Source: CAZWDL01 sp964632995 | GTDB taxonomy: Bacteria > Bacteroidota > Bacteroidia > Chitinophagales > Saprospiraceae | Assembly: GCA_964632995.1 (NCBI GenBank) | Contig: CAZWDL010000020.1 | Span: 1 to 64,000, forward strand | Reading direction: 5' to 3' | DNA length: 64,000 nucleotides | In this document: positions 35,929 through 44,991 of the stretch, in pieces | Numbering within the stretch: the stretch's first letter is position 1 | How the letters are laid out: every line of letters starts with the position of its first letter | The notes under the pieces: model-generated | Told to the model about the DNA's origin: nothing | The model's database searches: none | Seen by the model: the letters and a program-made list of their open reading frames with translations, nothing else | Translations under genes and position numbers: made by a program

Positions 35929-36511
35929 GCCAAGAAACTACACCAAGCACCCTTTGACCCAGGTCCGTCGCCGCGACCGGGCCGTCCACGATGATACCTG
36001 GATCACCGGCTTTTTACATCGCGCCTCCATGGGCGTCCTAGCCTTAAGCCTGGACGGTCAGCCCTTTGTCAACAGCAACCTTTTTGTTTACGATGAAAAA
36101 ACACACGCCATCATTCTCCACACCGCCCGGGAGGGCCGACTGCGCTCCGTGGTAGAACACAGTCCCCGGGCTTGTTTTAGCGTAAGCGAAATGGGGCGCC
36201 TGCTCCCCGCCGCCGAAGCGCTGGAGTTCAGCGTGGAATACGCCGGCGTCAGCGCTTTCGGAACGGTTAAAATTATCGAAGATGAAAGAGAGAGCACCCG
36301 GCTGTTGCAGTTGCTGCTCGACAAATATTTCCCCCACCTGAAACCCGGGAAGGACTACCGGCCTGTCATACCCGAAGAGCTGAAACGAACGGCGGTCTAT
36401 GCCATGTACATCGAGGAATGGGTCGGAAAGAAGAAAGAGGTGGAAGACGATTTTCCCGGAGCTTTCCTCTATCAGGCATCGGATAGGAATGGCAATGAGC
36501 AATGGCAATGA
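35927..36511 (+). CDS. pyridoxamine 5'-phosphate oxidase-family FMN-binding protein
   Basis: A 194-residue split-barrel flavin-binding protein: 'RRRDRAVHDDTWITGFLHRA', 'QPFVNSNLFVYDEKTHAIIL', 'HTAREGRLRSVVEHSPRACF'. Such proteins bind FMN, F420 or heme and are not necessarily PLP synthesis enzymes. The last residues (RNGNEQWQ) and the stop codon come from the GCAATG microsatellite, so the natural C-terminus has been replaced. Because the divergent MocR gene is cut right at its 5' end, its promoter may also be gone. Confidence 0.82.
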   Translation: MPRNYTKHPLTQVRRRDRAVHDDTWITGFLHRASMGVLALSLDGQPFVNSNLFVYDEKTHAIILHTAREGRLRSVVEHSPRACFSVSEMGRLLPAAEALEFSVEYAGVSAFGTVKIIEDERESTRLLQLLLDKYFPHLKPGKDYRPVIPEELKRTAVYAMYIEEWVGKKKEVEDDFPGAFLYQASDRNGNEQWQ

Positions 36512-36960
36512 GCAATGGCAATGGCAATGAGCAATGGCAATGNNNNNNNNNNNNNNNNNNNNNNNNNNNNNNNNNNNNNNNNNNNNNNNNNNNNNNNNNN
36601 NNNNNNNNNNNNNNNNNNNNNNNNNNNNNNNNNNNNNNNNNNAATGGCAATGAGCAATGGCAATGGCAATGAGCAATGGCAATGAGCAATGGCAATGAGC
36701 AATGAGCAATGGCAATGGCAATGAGCAATGGCAATGAGCAATGGCAATGAGCAATGGCAATCCGCTGCAATGACGGGAATTGCTATTGTTATTGTAATTG
36801 TAATTGACCATTGTAATTGATCTTTTTCCACGAATTAACCCTCAATAGCCGTTTTAATTTCAATGGCAATGGCAATGGCAATGAGCAATGGCAATCCGCT
36901 GCAATGACAGGAATTGCTATTGTTATTGTAATTGTAATTGTTATTGAAATTGTTATTGTT
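36486..36960. repeat. GCAATG/GGCAAT microsatellite with assembly gap
   Basis: Long tracts of CAATGG and CAATGAG units (a 13-bp composite CAATGGCAATGAG) run from about 36486 into and out of the N run, to about 36760, and recur at 36862-36894. Each tract is followed by a 46-nt segment present twice with one mismatch (36761-36806 and 36895-36940) made of ATTG-containing words, the complement type of the CAAT tract. The tracts can therefore fold back. The array follows the flavin-protein gene and precedes the serine hydrolase gene. Confidence 0.9.
36543..36642. other. assembly gap, 100 N
   Basis: Exactly 100 N lie inside the microsatellite. The round number suggests a scaffolding placeholder, so the true repeat length is unknown. 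Confidence 0.95.
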
Positions 36961-37136
36961 ATTGGAGATTGTTCCTCAAAAATTCTCCCCTGCCCCCCGG
37001 CATTGCCCCGCCCAAGCCCGCCTGTGCACTACTTCCTCCATTCTGCGGTTCCTCTGTTCGTCCGTTCTGCAGTTCTTCTGTTCTTCCCCCTTGCCTTTCC
37101 ACCTTCCCTTCCCTAATTTTACTGGAAAACCCAAAA

Positions 37137-38261
37137 ATGAAAACCTGGCAAATTCTTCTGGTTATGTTTCTCATTCTGGCGGCCGTGGCAGGTATTGTGG
37201 TCTACCGGTATATCTGGCCGCCCCCGGGAATTGACTATCCGGCGCTTTCCGAGGTAAACAAGAGGGACGACCTCATCCAGGCTTACCTGGCAGATGAGCG
37301 TACCCACGCCCTTTCTATCGGCATCATTCAGGACAGTCAGTTCAGTTACCAGCACTACGGGCATATCAGCGGAACGGGAAGTGCATCCCCTGATAACAGT
37401 ACTATTTATGAGATCGGTTCTATTACCAAGACCTTCACCGCCGCCGTGCTGGCGGAAATGGTCAGGGAGGGGAAAGTGCAATATGATGATCGCATCGCGC
37501 AATATTTGCCGGAAGGCGTTGTCAACTGGCCCGATTCTTTGCACATCACACTGTTGGAACTGGCTACCCACACTTCGGGACTACCGCGTTTGCCCGATAA
37601 TATGAAGTGGGATGTGTTGCTGAACTTGCGCAACCCTTACGCCAATTACCAAGAAGAAGACCTGTTCGATTTTCTGCGGGAATACCAGCCCAAGCCCCCT
37701 GCAGAGCGGGAGACCGCCTACTCCAACATCGGCTACGGGCTCCTGGGGCAATTGCTCGCCCGGGTGGAAGGCGTCGGCTACGAAACCTTGATAAACCGGT
37801 ATGTCTTGCACCCCTTAGACATGCATTCCACGGCAATTGAACTGAGCGAAGACCAGCAATCGCGCTTCGCGCCGGGTTATAATCCGCGGGGCTACGCCAA
37901 TCCCGCATGGGACCTCCCGGGACTCGCCGGCGCCGGCGCCCTGCGTTCTACCACTCCCGATATGCTGCGCTTCCTGCAAGCCAATCTGGAGAAACATACT
38001 CCCTTTCCCGTCACCCACCAGCCACGCGCCGAAATGGACGAGAACATGCAGATGGGATTGGCCTGGATCATTGAAACACTACCCGCCAGTGGCCGGGAAA
38101 TCATCTGGCACAACGGCGGCACCGGTGGCTTTCGCAGTTTTGTGGGCATGGTGGATAGGGAAGAACAGATTGGCGTAGTTGTTTTATCCAATACGGCTTT
38201 GTCAGTTGATGAAATTGGGAAGGGCTTACTGACACTGCTCTCTCAGAAGAATGCTAACTGA
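37137..38261 (+). CDS. serine hydrolase of the beta-lactamase/DD-peptidase fold
   Basis: A 374-residue membrane-anchored or exported serine hydrolase. After an N-terminal hydrophobic segment (ILLVMFLILAAVAGIVVY) the class C-like motifs are complete: SxxK at Ser95-Lys98 (GSITKTF), YxN at Tyr195-Asn197 (YSNIGYG) and HNGGTGGF at His325. Substrates range from peptidoglycan stem peptides to esters. The frame extends 56 codons upstream into low-complexity sequence, so the ATG at 37137 is the believable start. DUF2237 follows 47 nt later in the same direction. Confidence 0.88.
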   Translation: MKTWQILLVMFLILAAVAGIVVYRYIWPPPGIDYPALSEVNKRDDLIQAYLADERTHALSIGIIQDSQFSYQHYGHISGTGSASPDNSTIYEIGSITKTFTAAVLAEMVREGKVQYDDRIAQYLPEGVVNWPDSLHITLLELATHTSGLPRLPDNMKWDVLLNLRNPYANYQEEDLFDFLREYQPKPPAERETAYSNIGYGLLGQLLARVEGVGYETLINRYVLHPLDMHSTAIELSEDQQSRFAPGYNPRGYANPAWDLPGLAGAGALRSTTPDMLRFLQANLEKHTPFPVTHQPRAEMDENMQMGLAWIIETLPASGREIIWHNGGTGGFRSFVGMVDREEQIGVVVLSNTALSVDEIGKGLLTLLSQKNAN

Positions 38262-38308
38262 ACAGGAACCCGGCTCAACTGTTTGAAAGTAGAAAACTTC
38301 ACTCGTAT

Positions 38309-38701
38309 ATGGTCTTTAGCTCCAACGGCAAACCACCCAAAAATGTGCTCGGCGAAGATCTGGAAAGCTGCTGCCAGGATCCTGTCACCGGATTCTATCG
38401 CGATGGATTTTGCAAAACCGGCCTCGAAGATTCGGGGCGCCATGTCATCTGCGCCGAAATGACCGACGACTTCCTCCGCTACACCTTCACCCGCGGCAAT
38501 GACCTGATGACGCCCCGCCCGGAATACCAGTTTCCCGGGTTGCGGGCCGGCGACCGCTGGTGCCTCTGCGCCCTGCGCTGGCGCGAAGCCCTGGAAGCCG
38601 GCAAGGCGCCGCCCGTCATTCTGGCCTCGACGCATGAGCGGGCCCTGGAGTACGTCAGTATGGAAGACCTCCAAGCCCACGCCATCGACAAGGAGGCCTG
38701 A
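38309..38701 (+). CDS. DUF2237 family protein
   Basis: A 130-residue protein matching DUF2237 over its whole length: KNVLGEDLESC, DPVTGFYRDGFC, 'VICAEMTDDFLRYT', 'RGNDLMTPRPEYQFPGL', GDRWCLCALRW. The family is conserved and Cys-rich, of unknown function. It is probably translated with the serine hydrolase upstream. Confidence 0.9.
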   Translation: MVFSSNGKPPKNVLGEDLESCCQDPVTGFYRDGFCKTGLEDSGRHVICAEMTDDFLRYTFTRGNDLMTPRPEYQFPGLRAGDRWCLCALRWREALEAGKAPPVILASTHERALEYVSMEDLQAHAIDKEA

Positions 38702-38818
38702 CGGTTGGGAATGATGGTGGAAAATTAAGGTGTAACGCCCGGCAGGATTAGTCAAATCTTAAACGTAGGAAAAACGCATTCCACCGTCACCTCAACCCGG
38801 ACAGATTTATTTTGAGTT

Positions 38819-39014
38819 TAGAGGAACAGGATTGACAGCTTGCCCCGTGGAATAATCGCCTTGCGAATTCCACAGGGCTTGCCCGACCAAGTTGCACTTG
38901 GTCGGGGATAAACAGGATCATATACATTTTTGGAATTCAGTTTCCTGTGGAAACTGGGATGAACAGGATTTCTAAACCCGATCAATCCTGTTCCTCCCGT
39001 GAATCCTGTCCGCC
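38819..39014. repeat. AACAGGAT repeat element containing three hairpins
   Basis: Copies of (A/G)ACAGGATT at about 38826, 38911 and 38963 on one strand, and AATCCTGTT/AATCCTGTC at 38985 and 39002 on the other, bound three compact hairpins: GTGGAAT/ATTCCAC (38847-38873), CCCGACCAAG/CTTGGTCGGG with a 5-nt loop (38882-38906) and CAGTTTCC/GGAAACTG with a 3-nt loop (38938-38956). No coding frame is evident in 38702-39228. It looks like a structured interspersed element. Confidence 0.75.
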
Positions 39015-39037
39015 TACTTAGAGGCTGTTTCACTTAA

Positions 39038-39128
39038 CCCGGATTATTAGTAAGCTTGAAAAATAGTAGTTTTTCCACCACTCTTACAGGTATTCTATAG
39101 AACCGGTGGGAGGCCTTCCGACTTCTCT
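39038..39128. repeat. interspersed repeat, copy A
   Basis: The stretch from TTATTAGTAAGCTTGAAA (39044) to the CCTTCCGACTT at about 39114-39124 is about 80 bp and is repeated with scattered mismatches at 39952-40031. Copy A is preceded by part of the CCCGGATTATT repeat. The two copies flank the NTF2-like lipoprotein gene in direct orientation. Confidence 0.75.
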
Positions 39129-39228
39129 TACCCGCCGTAGCTTCCAGCGAAGGCGGGCGCTTTCCGACTTCCGGCTTCCTCTACCGCCTCCAAAATGCCG
39201 AGCGACCAACCCTAAAAGGGGCCTCTGT

Positions 39229-39762
39229 TTACCGTTCGCGGTACTGGCGGATTACGTCTTCGAGGATCCAGTCCGGGTACTCAATGAAGTCGATCTGGCG
39301 CTTGATTTTCAGCCGCTCGTCAAAATAAAGCCAGATGGTGAATTCGCTGCCCCAGCGCCATTCGTACAATTCGCCGCGGAAGTAGAAAGGCGTAAAATAG
39401 CCCCGCCCGACCGCGGTGGAATCATTGACGGCCAGCGTTTGCAGCACCAGATGCGGCTGATCGGGCGACAGTTTCTGAAAATTCCCTTCGGGCCAGTTGT
39501 AGAAAGCCTGAAAGTCCGTCTTATTGAATATCTTGATCTGCAGCATAACGTCCTCAAACTGCATATCCTGGCGGTAAAAAGAGAGGAGCTTTTCCCAGTT
39601 TTCCCGCTCGGCGTAGGTAGCGAAGAATTCACTGGCGACCTGCTTGATCTTGGCCTTTTGGGCCGAAGCGGAAGCATTGTCGCGGGCGGAGGAGCTGTCG
39701 CAGCTATACAGGATAATTCCCAGTAAAATAAGGATCCCTGGCAGGATAGTTGGTATCTTCAT
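39229..39762 (-). CDS. NTF2-like/SnoaL-type lipoprotein
   Basis: A 177-residue predicted lipoprotein (leader ending IILYSC) with an alpha+beta cone-fold body: 'FFATYAERENWEKLLSFYRQDMQFED' broken as FFATYAERENWEKLLSFY and 'DVMLQIKIFNKTDFQAFYNW', then paired strands (TAVGRGYFTPFYFRGELYEW). This fits the nuclear-transport-factor-2-like superfamily, in which function varies from ligand binding to isomerase activity. The gene is flanked by direct repeats at 39044 and 39952, so it could be a small mobile or duplicated cassette. Confidence 0.65.
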   Translation of the reverse strand: MKIPTILPGILILLGIILYSCDSSSARDNASASAQKAKIKQVASEFFATYAERENWEKLLSFYRQDMQFEDVMLQIKIFNKTDFQAFYNWPEGNFQKLSPDQPHLVLQTLAVNDSTAVGRGYFTPFYFRGELYEWRWGSEFTIWLYFDERLKIKRQIDFIEYPDWILEDVIRQYRER

Positions 39763-39951
39763 CTTGTATCGGTATTCTGAATACTCCCGAAGGTATTATA
39801 TTTTTTGGAAGTAGTCCCGACGGCCGGTTCCTGGCGGCTGATAGCGAGAAATTAAGATCTTACGCTCGATGGGGCTCAGGAAACTTCCTGATGAGATACT
39901 ACCCTCGTCGCCGTGACCTTAATTTCCCACCATAACATCTATTTTCGTAGC

Positions 39952-40038
39952 TTATTAGTAAGCTTGAAAGATGGTACTTTTTCCGCCGCTCTTTTAGGTA
40001 TCACGTAAAGCCGGTGAGAGCCCTTTCCGACTTCCGAA
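39952..40038. repeat. interspersed repeat, copy B, with TTCCGAC units
   Basis: Second copy of the 39044 repeat, in the same orientation. It ends with CTTTCCGACTTCCGAATTC, just downstream of the stop codon of the leftward reductase gene (40042-40044). Confidence 0.75.
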
Positions 40039-40041
40039 TTC

Positions 40042-41625
40042 TCACTTCCGGCTTCGCTTCAGCCGTGCTGTCCAGTCGACCTTGCCGGCTTCGATATCGG
40101 CCGGAGCGGGCATTTGGTCCTGGCGCATGAGTTCCTGGATGGCGTTGAGTTCGCCGCGGCCCATGCCGGCGACGGCCTTCACTTTATCGTCCACGACGTA
40201 GAAAGCGAGGAAACTTTGCTCGTCGACATCTCCCTGGTAAATGATGCGCTCCCAGTTTTTGGCGTGGCCGAGGTAGGCCAGGCTTTTGCCGTGCTGCCGC
40301 GTCCAGAAGAAGGGCACCGTTTTGAAAGGATGATTGGCGCCGGCCATATTCATCCCGGCCACACGTCCCTGCTGGCAGGCGAGGGCCCAGTGTTCGATAC
40401 GGGCCGTGCTGCCGTTGAGCGGGAAGTGGGCGATATCGCCGGCCGCGTAGAGATCGTGGCGTACATGCAGGAAATCATCGGTGCGAATGCCGCCGTCTTT
40501 TTCGCGGGGTACGCCCTCCAGATAACCGGTATTGGGTTCTACACCGATGCCGGCCAGGACGAGATCGGCGGGCAGGTCCTCCCCGTTGTCGAGCGTAACG
40601 GCCATTACTTTACCATCTTTGCCTTTCAGTCCTTCCACGGAGTGCCCCAGTTTGAATTGTACGCCTTTTTCCTCGTGCATTCGCTGGAGGAGGCTGCCGA
40701 TGTCTTCGCCGAAGACGCGGGCGAAGGGCGCCTTTTCAAGACCGACGACCGTCACTTCGCAATCGTGATTCAGCAAGCTGGCGGCGCTTTCCATTCCGAT
40801 GAAAGAAGCGCCGATGACGACAGCCTTTTTGGCGCTTTCGGCCTCTTTGCGGATCTGCCGGCTGTCGGCCAGGCTGCGTAGCGTATGTACATTTTCCAGG
40901 CCCATACCGGGCAGGGGCAGGTGCCGCGGTGCGCCGCCGGTGCACAGCACAATCTTATCGTAAGACATTGGCTCTTGGTCTTCAAATTCGATCCGCTTAT
41001 TGGACGCATCGACACGGGTGACGCGGCGCTTAGTCCGCACCTCGATGCCGTGGTCGTTATAAAAATCTTCGGAACGCAGGGGCATCCACTCTTCCGGTGC
41101 TTCGCCGGCCAGGTAGGCCTTGCTACAGTTGGGCCGGTCGTAGGGCAGGTCTTCGTCGGCCGAGATCATCACGATGCGGCCCTGATAGCCGGCCTGACGC
41201 ATGCCTTCGGCCGCATAGGCGCCGGCCGCACCGCCGCCGAGCACAACATAAATTTCTCCTTCACTTTCATTGCGCTCACTCATCTGGTTCGGCACGCGGT
41301 CGCCCGCCTCTTCACGGACGTGGATGATGGCGTCATCGCCTTCCATACTCACCTCGTAAGTCGGCAGAGCATCCATGCCCGGCGCTTCCAGATGCTGACC
41401 TGAACAGCCGTCGAAACAGGCGTGGTGCCAGGGGCAGACCAGGCGCCGGCCGTTGAGCAGGCCGTCTTCCAATGGAGCACCGTAGTGAGTGCAATAAGGA
41501 TAGTGGGCATATAGTTCGCCGTCTACTTTAAGCAACAGGACCTCGGTGTCGTCCTGTTCTATTTTGCGTTTTTCGCCGTTTTTCATCTTGGCGGCGCCGT
41601 CCACTTTTATTTTTTTGATTGCCAT
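40042..41625 (-). CDS. Rieske-domain FAD-dependent NAD(P)H oxidoreductase
   Basis: A 527-residue protein like AIF-type or ferredoxin reductases with a Rieske domain in front. The Rieske cluster ligands are Cys45-x-His47 and Cys64-x-x-His67 (CTHYGAP, CPWHHACFD). The flavoprotein part starts near residue 130 (VVLGGGAAGAYAAEGM), with 'DLPYDRPNCSKAYL', an NAD(P)H motif (VVIGASFIGMESAASLL) near 270 and 'YAAGDIAHFP' near 400. It probably passes electrons from NAD(P)H through FAD and the 2Fe-2S cluster; the partner is unknown. The start at 41625 is the first Met at the domain; 20 more upstream codons are not conserved. Confidence 0.88.
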   Translation of the reverse strand: MAIKKIKVDGAAKMKNGEKRKIEQDDTEVLLLKVDGELYAHYPYCTHYGAPLEDGLLNGRRLVCPWHHACFDGCSGQHLEAPGMDALPTYEVSMEGDDAIIHVREEAGDRVPNQMSERNESEGEIYVVLGGGAAGAYAAEGMRQAGYQGRIVMISADEDLPYDRPNCSKAYLAGEAPEEWMPLRSEDFYNDHGIEVRTKRRVTRVDASNKRIEFEDQEPMSYDKIVLCTGGAPRHLPLPGMGLENVHTLRSLADSRQIRKEAESAKKAVVIGASFIGMESAASLLNHDCEVTVVGLEKAPFARVFGEDIGSLLQRMHEEKGVQFKLGHSVEGLKGKDGKVMAVTLDNGEDLPADLVLAGIGVEPNTGYLEGVPREKDGGIRTDDFLHVRHDLYAAGDIAHFPLNGSTARIEHWALACQQGRVAGMNMAGANHPFKTVPFFWTRQHGKSLAYLGHAKNWERIIYQGDVDEQSFLAFYVVDDKVKAVAGMGRGELNAIQELMRQDQMPAPADIEAGKVDWTARLKRSRK

Positions 41626-41869
41626 GAATACTTGGGTTTTGGTAGGAAAATGTTTTTCATTACTTATAAAAACAGAACGCAACAAATGTTTAGTGCGGAC
41701 GGCACTGCCAGTGCCGCTTGCAGCAGTCCCAAGAAAAGATTCGTGTAATTCCCCACATCGCTGTATTTTCGCAGCGCGAAAGACCGGACATCCAACCTTT
41801 TGAGGAGTAAATCCCTCTTTCTTTTACCCGGGCAGGCAACTGCCTTTGGTCACAAACAGGAGATTGTAC

Positions 41870-43516
41870 ATGCAAAAACGATATAAAAAACAACGGCGCC
41901 TTACGACATTCGTCGTTGTTCTTTTTCTTTTACCGTTCTTATTCTTTCACTGCGCCAACCCCATTCCACCCGAGGGAGGGGAGCGGGACGAAACACCGCC
42001 ACAGCTCGACACCACAGAATCGACGGCTAACTATCAGACCAATTTCAGCAAGCAGCCCATAGAGCTGGCCTTTGACGAATGGGTGGAGTTGAAAGACCCC
42101 TACAATGAGATTGTCATCTCGCCACCGCTGGAACGCAGCGAATACGAGGTGAGCATCAAAAGAAGGTCGGTGATCTTTGAGTTTACGGAATCGGCCGAAT
42201 TGCGCGACAGCGCAACCTACACCATCAACTTCGGGGAAGCCATACAAGATCTCACGGAAGGCAATGCTGCCGATTACCTGCGCTTCGTCTTCGCCACCGG
42301 CGACCAGCTCGACTCCCTGCAGATGAACGGTCTCATCGTGGATGCACGTAGCGGCGAGCCGGTAGAGGAAGCGCTCTTTATGCTGTACGACGAACTCGCA
42401 GATTCTGTCGTCTACGACGGCAAGCCTTTTTACTTCGGTAAAACCGGGGAAAACGGGCAGTTTCAGATCAATAATATTAAAGAGGGCATTTTCAAGGGCT
42501 TTGCATTGCTCGATGAAGGACGCTCCTATATCTATGATGGAAGGAATGAAAAGATCGGTTTTCCCGACAGCCTCATCACGCTAAGCGAATCGGGCCCGGC
42601 CCCGCAAGTGCGCATCCGCCTGTTCCAGGAGCGCAGCGAACCCCGAATGGTGGACAATATCCTGGATGAATTCGGAACGGTCAAAATCCTGTTCAACCAG
42701 CCTGTCGAAGGCATGGAAGTGACGACGCCCGACGGCCCCGCCATCGACCGGAACTACGACAGGGATACGCTGGAAGTCTGGTACGCCGAAGCACAAAGCG
42801 AGCCCTGGTCCCTCATCGTCAACCTGGATACGATCTACCGCGACACCTTCCGCGTGCCTGCGGTAGAAAGCGAGGCGTTTTTGCAAACAGCCAGACTGGA
42901 AAGCAGCGGCAGTAGCGGCAGTAGTATTGCCCCCAACAAAGACTATCAGCTGACGTTCAACCACCCTCTTGCCGTCATCGACACTTCCCTGATGACCCTG
43001 CTGGAGGATACCAGCCGAACCAGTGTCCCTCCTCTACCTGTTCTCGATACCATTTTCCCCAATAAACTTTACCTGCAGTACAACCTGAAAGCCGGCATCT
43101 CCTACGAACTGCAGATTCTTCCCGGCGGCCTGTACGACATCTTCGGCATCCCCAACCAGGATACGGTCAGCCAGACTTTCCGGGTGCAGGAACGCAAGGA
43201 ATTCGGCAACCTCGACCTGAGTATCACCGGCCTCGACAGCACCGAAAATTATGTCATTCAGGTTACCGAAGGAGAAGATAAAGTTATTCTCGAACGGCTG
43301 AGCTCCGGCCAAAGCAGCTTCCAGGAACGCTTCTCCCTGTTGCCCCCCGGCAAGTATACCGTCCGTCTCATCACCGACTGGAACGGCAACGGCCGATGGG
43401 ACACAGGGGATTACGAACTGCGCCGCCAACCGGAACCCATCTACCTGGAAGCCATGGAACAACTTCGCGCCAACTGGGACCTGGAAGCCACCGTCAACCT
43501 CATCCCAGAGGAATAA
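41870..43516 (+). CDS. Ig-like domain lipoprotein
   Basis: A 548-residue predicted lipoprotein (leader LFLLPFLFFHC, then ANPIPPEGGERDETPPQLD). The opening GGxxDxxPP followed by 'FSKQPIELAFDEWVEL' and 'ATYTINFGEAIQDLTEGN' marks the bacterial Ig-like (SbsA/Big_5-type) protein common in Bacteroidota, and later segments look like further beta-sandwich repeats. It is presumably exposed at the outer membrane. The start at 41870 is the ATG at the signal peptide; a TTG eight codons earlier is less likely. Confidence 0.75.
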   Translation: MQKRYKKQRRLTTFVVVLFLLPFLFFHCANPIPPEGGERDETPPQLDTTESTANYQTNFSKQPIELAFDEWVELKDPYNEIVISPPLERSEYEVSIKRRSVIFEFTESAELRDSATYTINFGEAIQDLTEGNAADYLRFVFATGDQLDSLQMNGLIVDARSGEPVEEALFMLYDELADSVVYDGKPFYFGKTGENGQFQINNIKEGIFKGFALLDEGRSYIYDGRNEKIGFPDSLITLSESGPAPQVRIRLFQERSEPRMVDNILDEFGTVKILFNQPVEGMEVTTPDGPAIDRNYDRDTLEVWYAEAQSEPWSLIVNLDTIYRDTFRVPAVESEAFLQTARLESSGSSGSSIAPNKDYQLTFNHPLAVIDTSLMTLLEDTSRTSVPPLPVLDTIFPNKLYLQYNLKAGISYELQILPGGLYDIFGIPNQDTVSQTFRVQERKEFGNLDLSITGLDSTENYVIQVTEGEDKVILERLSSGQSSFQERFSLLPPGKYTVRLITDWNGNGRWDTGDYELRRQPEPIYLEAMEQLRANWDLEATVNLIPEE

Positions 43517-43724
43517 CCCTTGAGGAGGGGCGGCTCGCTTCCCGTTTTGGAGGCGTTTTCACGAAAGGCCCTGTAAAAAACGACCGGGCGTAAGACCTTA
43601 ATTCTCCGGCATCAGCCGTAAGGCTTTTCCCGGATGGATGCGAAATGAACAAGTCTGAACCCCGGCTATATAACTAACTAATCCGACTATTAACTAATTT
43701 TTACGTTAAAAAACGTATCATTTA

Positions 43725-43756
43725 GTTGCAACTTACCTCCCAATCTCCTATCTTTG
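43725..43756 (+). promoter_or_regulatory. promoter of the TPR/BlaI/BlaR1-like operon
   Basis: GTTG (43725-43728) and TATCTTTG (43749-43756) are spaced by 20 nt, matching the Bacteroidota -33/-7 layout. The ATG of the first gene lies 32 nt after the -7 box. Confidence 0.65.
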
Positions 43757-43788
43757 TCTCGATCGCAACTGAAAAAAACACTTGAGCG

Positions 43789-44991
43789 ATGGCAAAACAA
43801 CTTTTAATCACCGTGCTGACCACTCTCCTGATAACGACGGGCGCCTTCGCCCAAGCGCAGGATGAGGCCCCGGCTGACCTGGACCAACGCTACCAGCGGG
43901 CCCTGGATCTGATTAGCGCCTATCAGTTTAAACAGGCCCAGGAGCTGCTGAGCGAATGCTACCATCAGGAGCCCGAAAATACTGATTACCTGACTCGTAT
44001 CGCCTACTGCAATATGCAATTGGGTCGCTACGGCGACGCCAAGATTTTCTACAACAAGGTGCTGAGCCTGGATTCCACCAACGCCGTCGCGCTCAGTTCG
44101 CTGGGTACAATCTACGAGCGGGAGTACAACTACGGGCAGGCCGCCGGATATTTCCAGCAATTGCTGCAGGTAGATACCACCAACAGCTATTACTACAAGC
44201 GCAACGGCGCGCTGGCGCTCAAGCAAAACAACGCCATCGGCGCCCTCTATTATTACCTCAAAGCGCATCAGCTCAATGGGGCCGACATCGAAGTGATCGA
44301 CCAGCTGAGCGCCCTCTACCTGGGCATGGGACAACTGGATTATGCCGAAGCAATGCTTGACAAAGGCTTCCACCTCGATCCGAAGAACATCAAGCTTTTA
44401 TATAATAAAGCCAGCCTGCACAGCAAACGCCAGCAGCACTCAGAAGTGATTAACGCCGTAGAGCGCGCCATGGAACAGGGCGACACGAGTGATTACTACC
44501 AGATGATGGTCGGCGTCGCCTACGTACGCGTCGACAGCGCCGAGAAGGCGATCGAGCACCTGCAGGCCATCGTCGACCGCGAGAAGGATTCCGAGCATAC
44601 GCATCACTACCTGGGGCTGGCGCATTTCTACAAACGCGACCTGGAAAAGGCGGAGGAGCATCTGCGCATGGCCCTGGAAAAGGGCGTCTCCCAAAAGATG
44701 GGCATCTACCACGGTGATCTGGCGAATACGCTGGTAGCAAGTAACGACTACCCCGGCGCTATCGAGCACTATCGTGCGGCCCACAGCTACAATCCGACGC
44801 CGCGCTATCTGTTTCGCCTGGCGCAACTGAGCGACAGCTATTACAAGGATAAAAAAATTGCCCTCCAGTACTTCGACCGCTATCTGACAACCAATGACGA
44901 TGAATTCCGGGAGTACAGCGAACAGCGCGCCCGCCAGATCCGGGAATATTTGCACTTTTCCAAATCACGCACACAAGAACCAAACAAATGA
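43789..44991 (+). CDS. exported tetratricopeptide-repeat protein
   Basis: A 400-residue protein with a signal peptide (LLITVLTTLLITTGAFAQAQ) and about nine to ten TPR units, for example 'YLTRIAYCNMQLGRYGDAKI' and 'ALSSLGTIYEREYNYGQAAGYF'. TPRs form a helical solenoid for protein contacts. Its stop overlaps the BlaI start by 4 nt (ATGA), so it belongs to the same operon as the regulator and the metallopeptidase, possibly as a periplasmic partner of the latter. Confidence 0.85.
   Translation: MAKQLLITVLTTLLITTGAFAQAQDEAPADLDQRYQRALDLISAYQFKQAQELLSECYHQEPENTDYLTRIAYCNMQLGRYGDAKIFYNKVLSLDSTNAVALSSLGTIYEREYNYGQAAGYFQQLLQVDTTNSYYYKRNGALALKQNNAIGALYYYLKAHQLNGADIEVIDQLSALYLGMGQLDYAEAMLDKGFHLDPKNIKLLYNKASLHSKRQQHSEVINAVERAMEQGDTSDYYQMMVGVAYVRVDSAEKAIEHLQAIVDREKDSEHTHHYLGLAHFYKRDLEKAEEHLRMALEKGVSQKMGIYHGDLANTLVASNDYPGAIEHYRAAHSYNPTPRYLFRLAQLSDSYYKDKKIALQYFDRYLTTNDDEFREYSEQRARQIREYLHFSKSRTQEPNK

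Noticed and set aside
36044..36811. Minus-strand frame with long His-Cys-His-Cys repeats
   Set aside because: It is a translation of the microsatellite and the N gap, not a gene.
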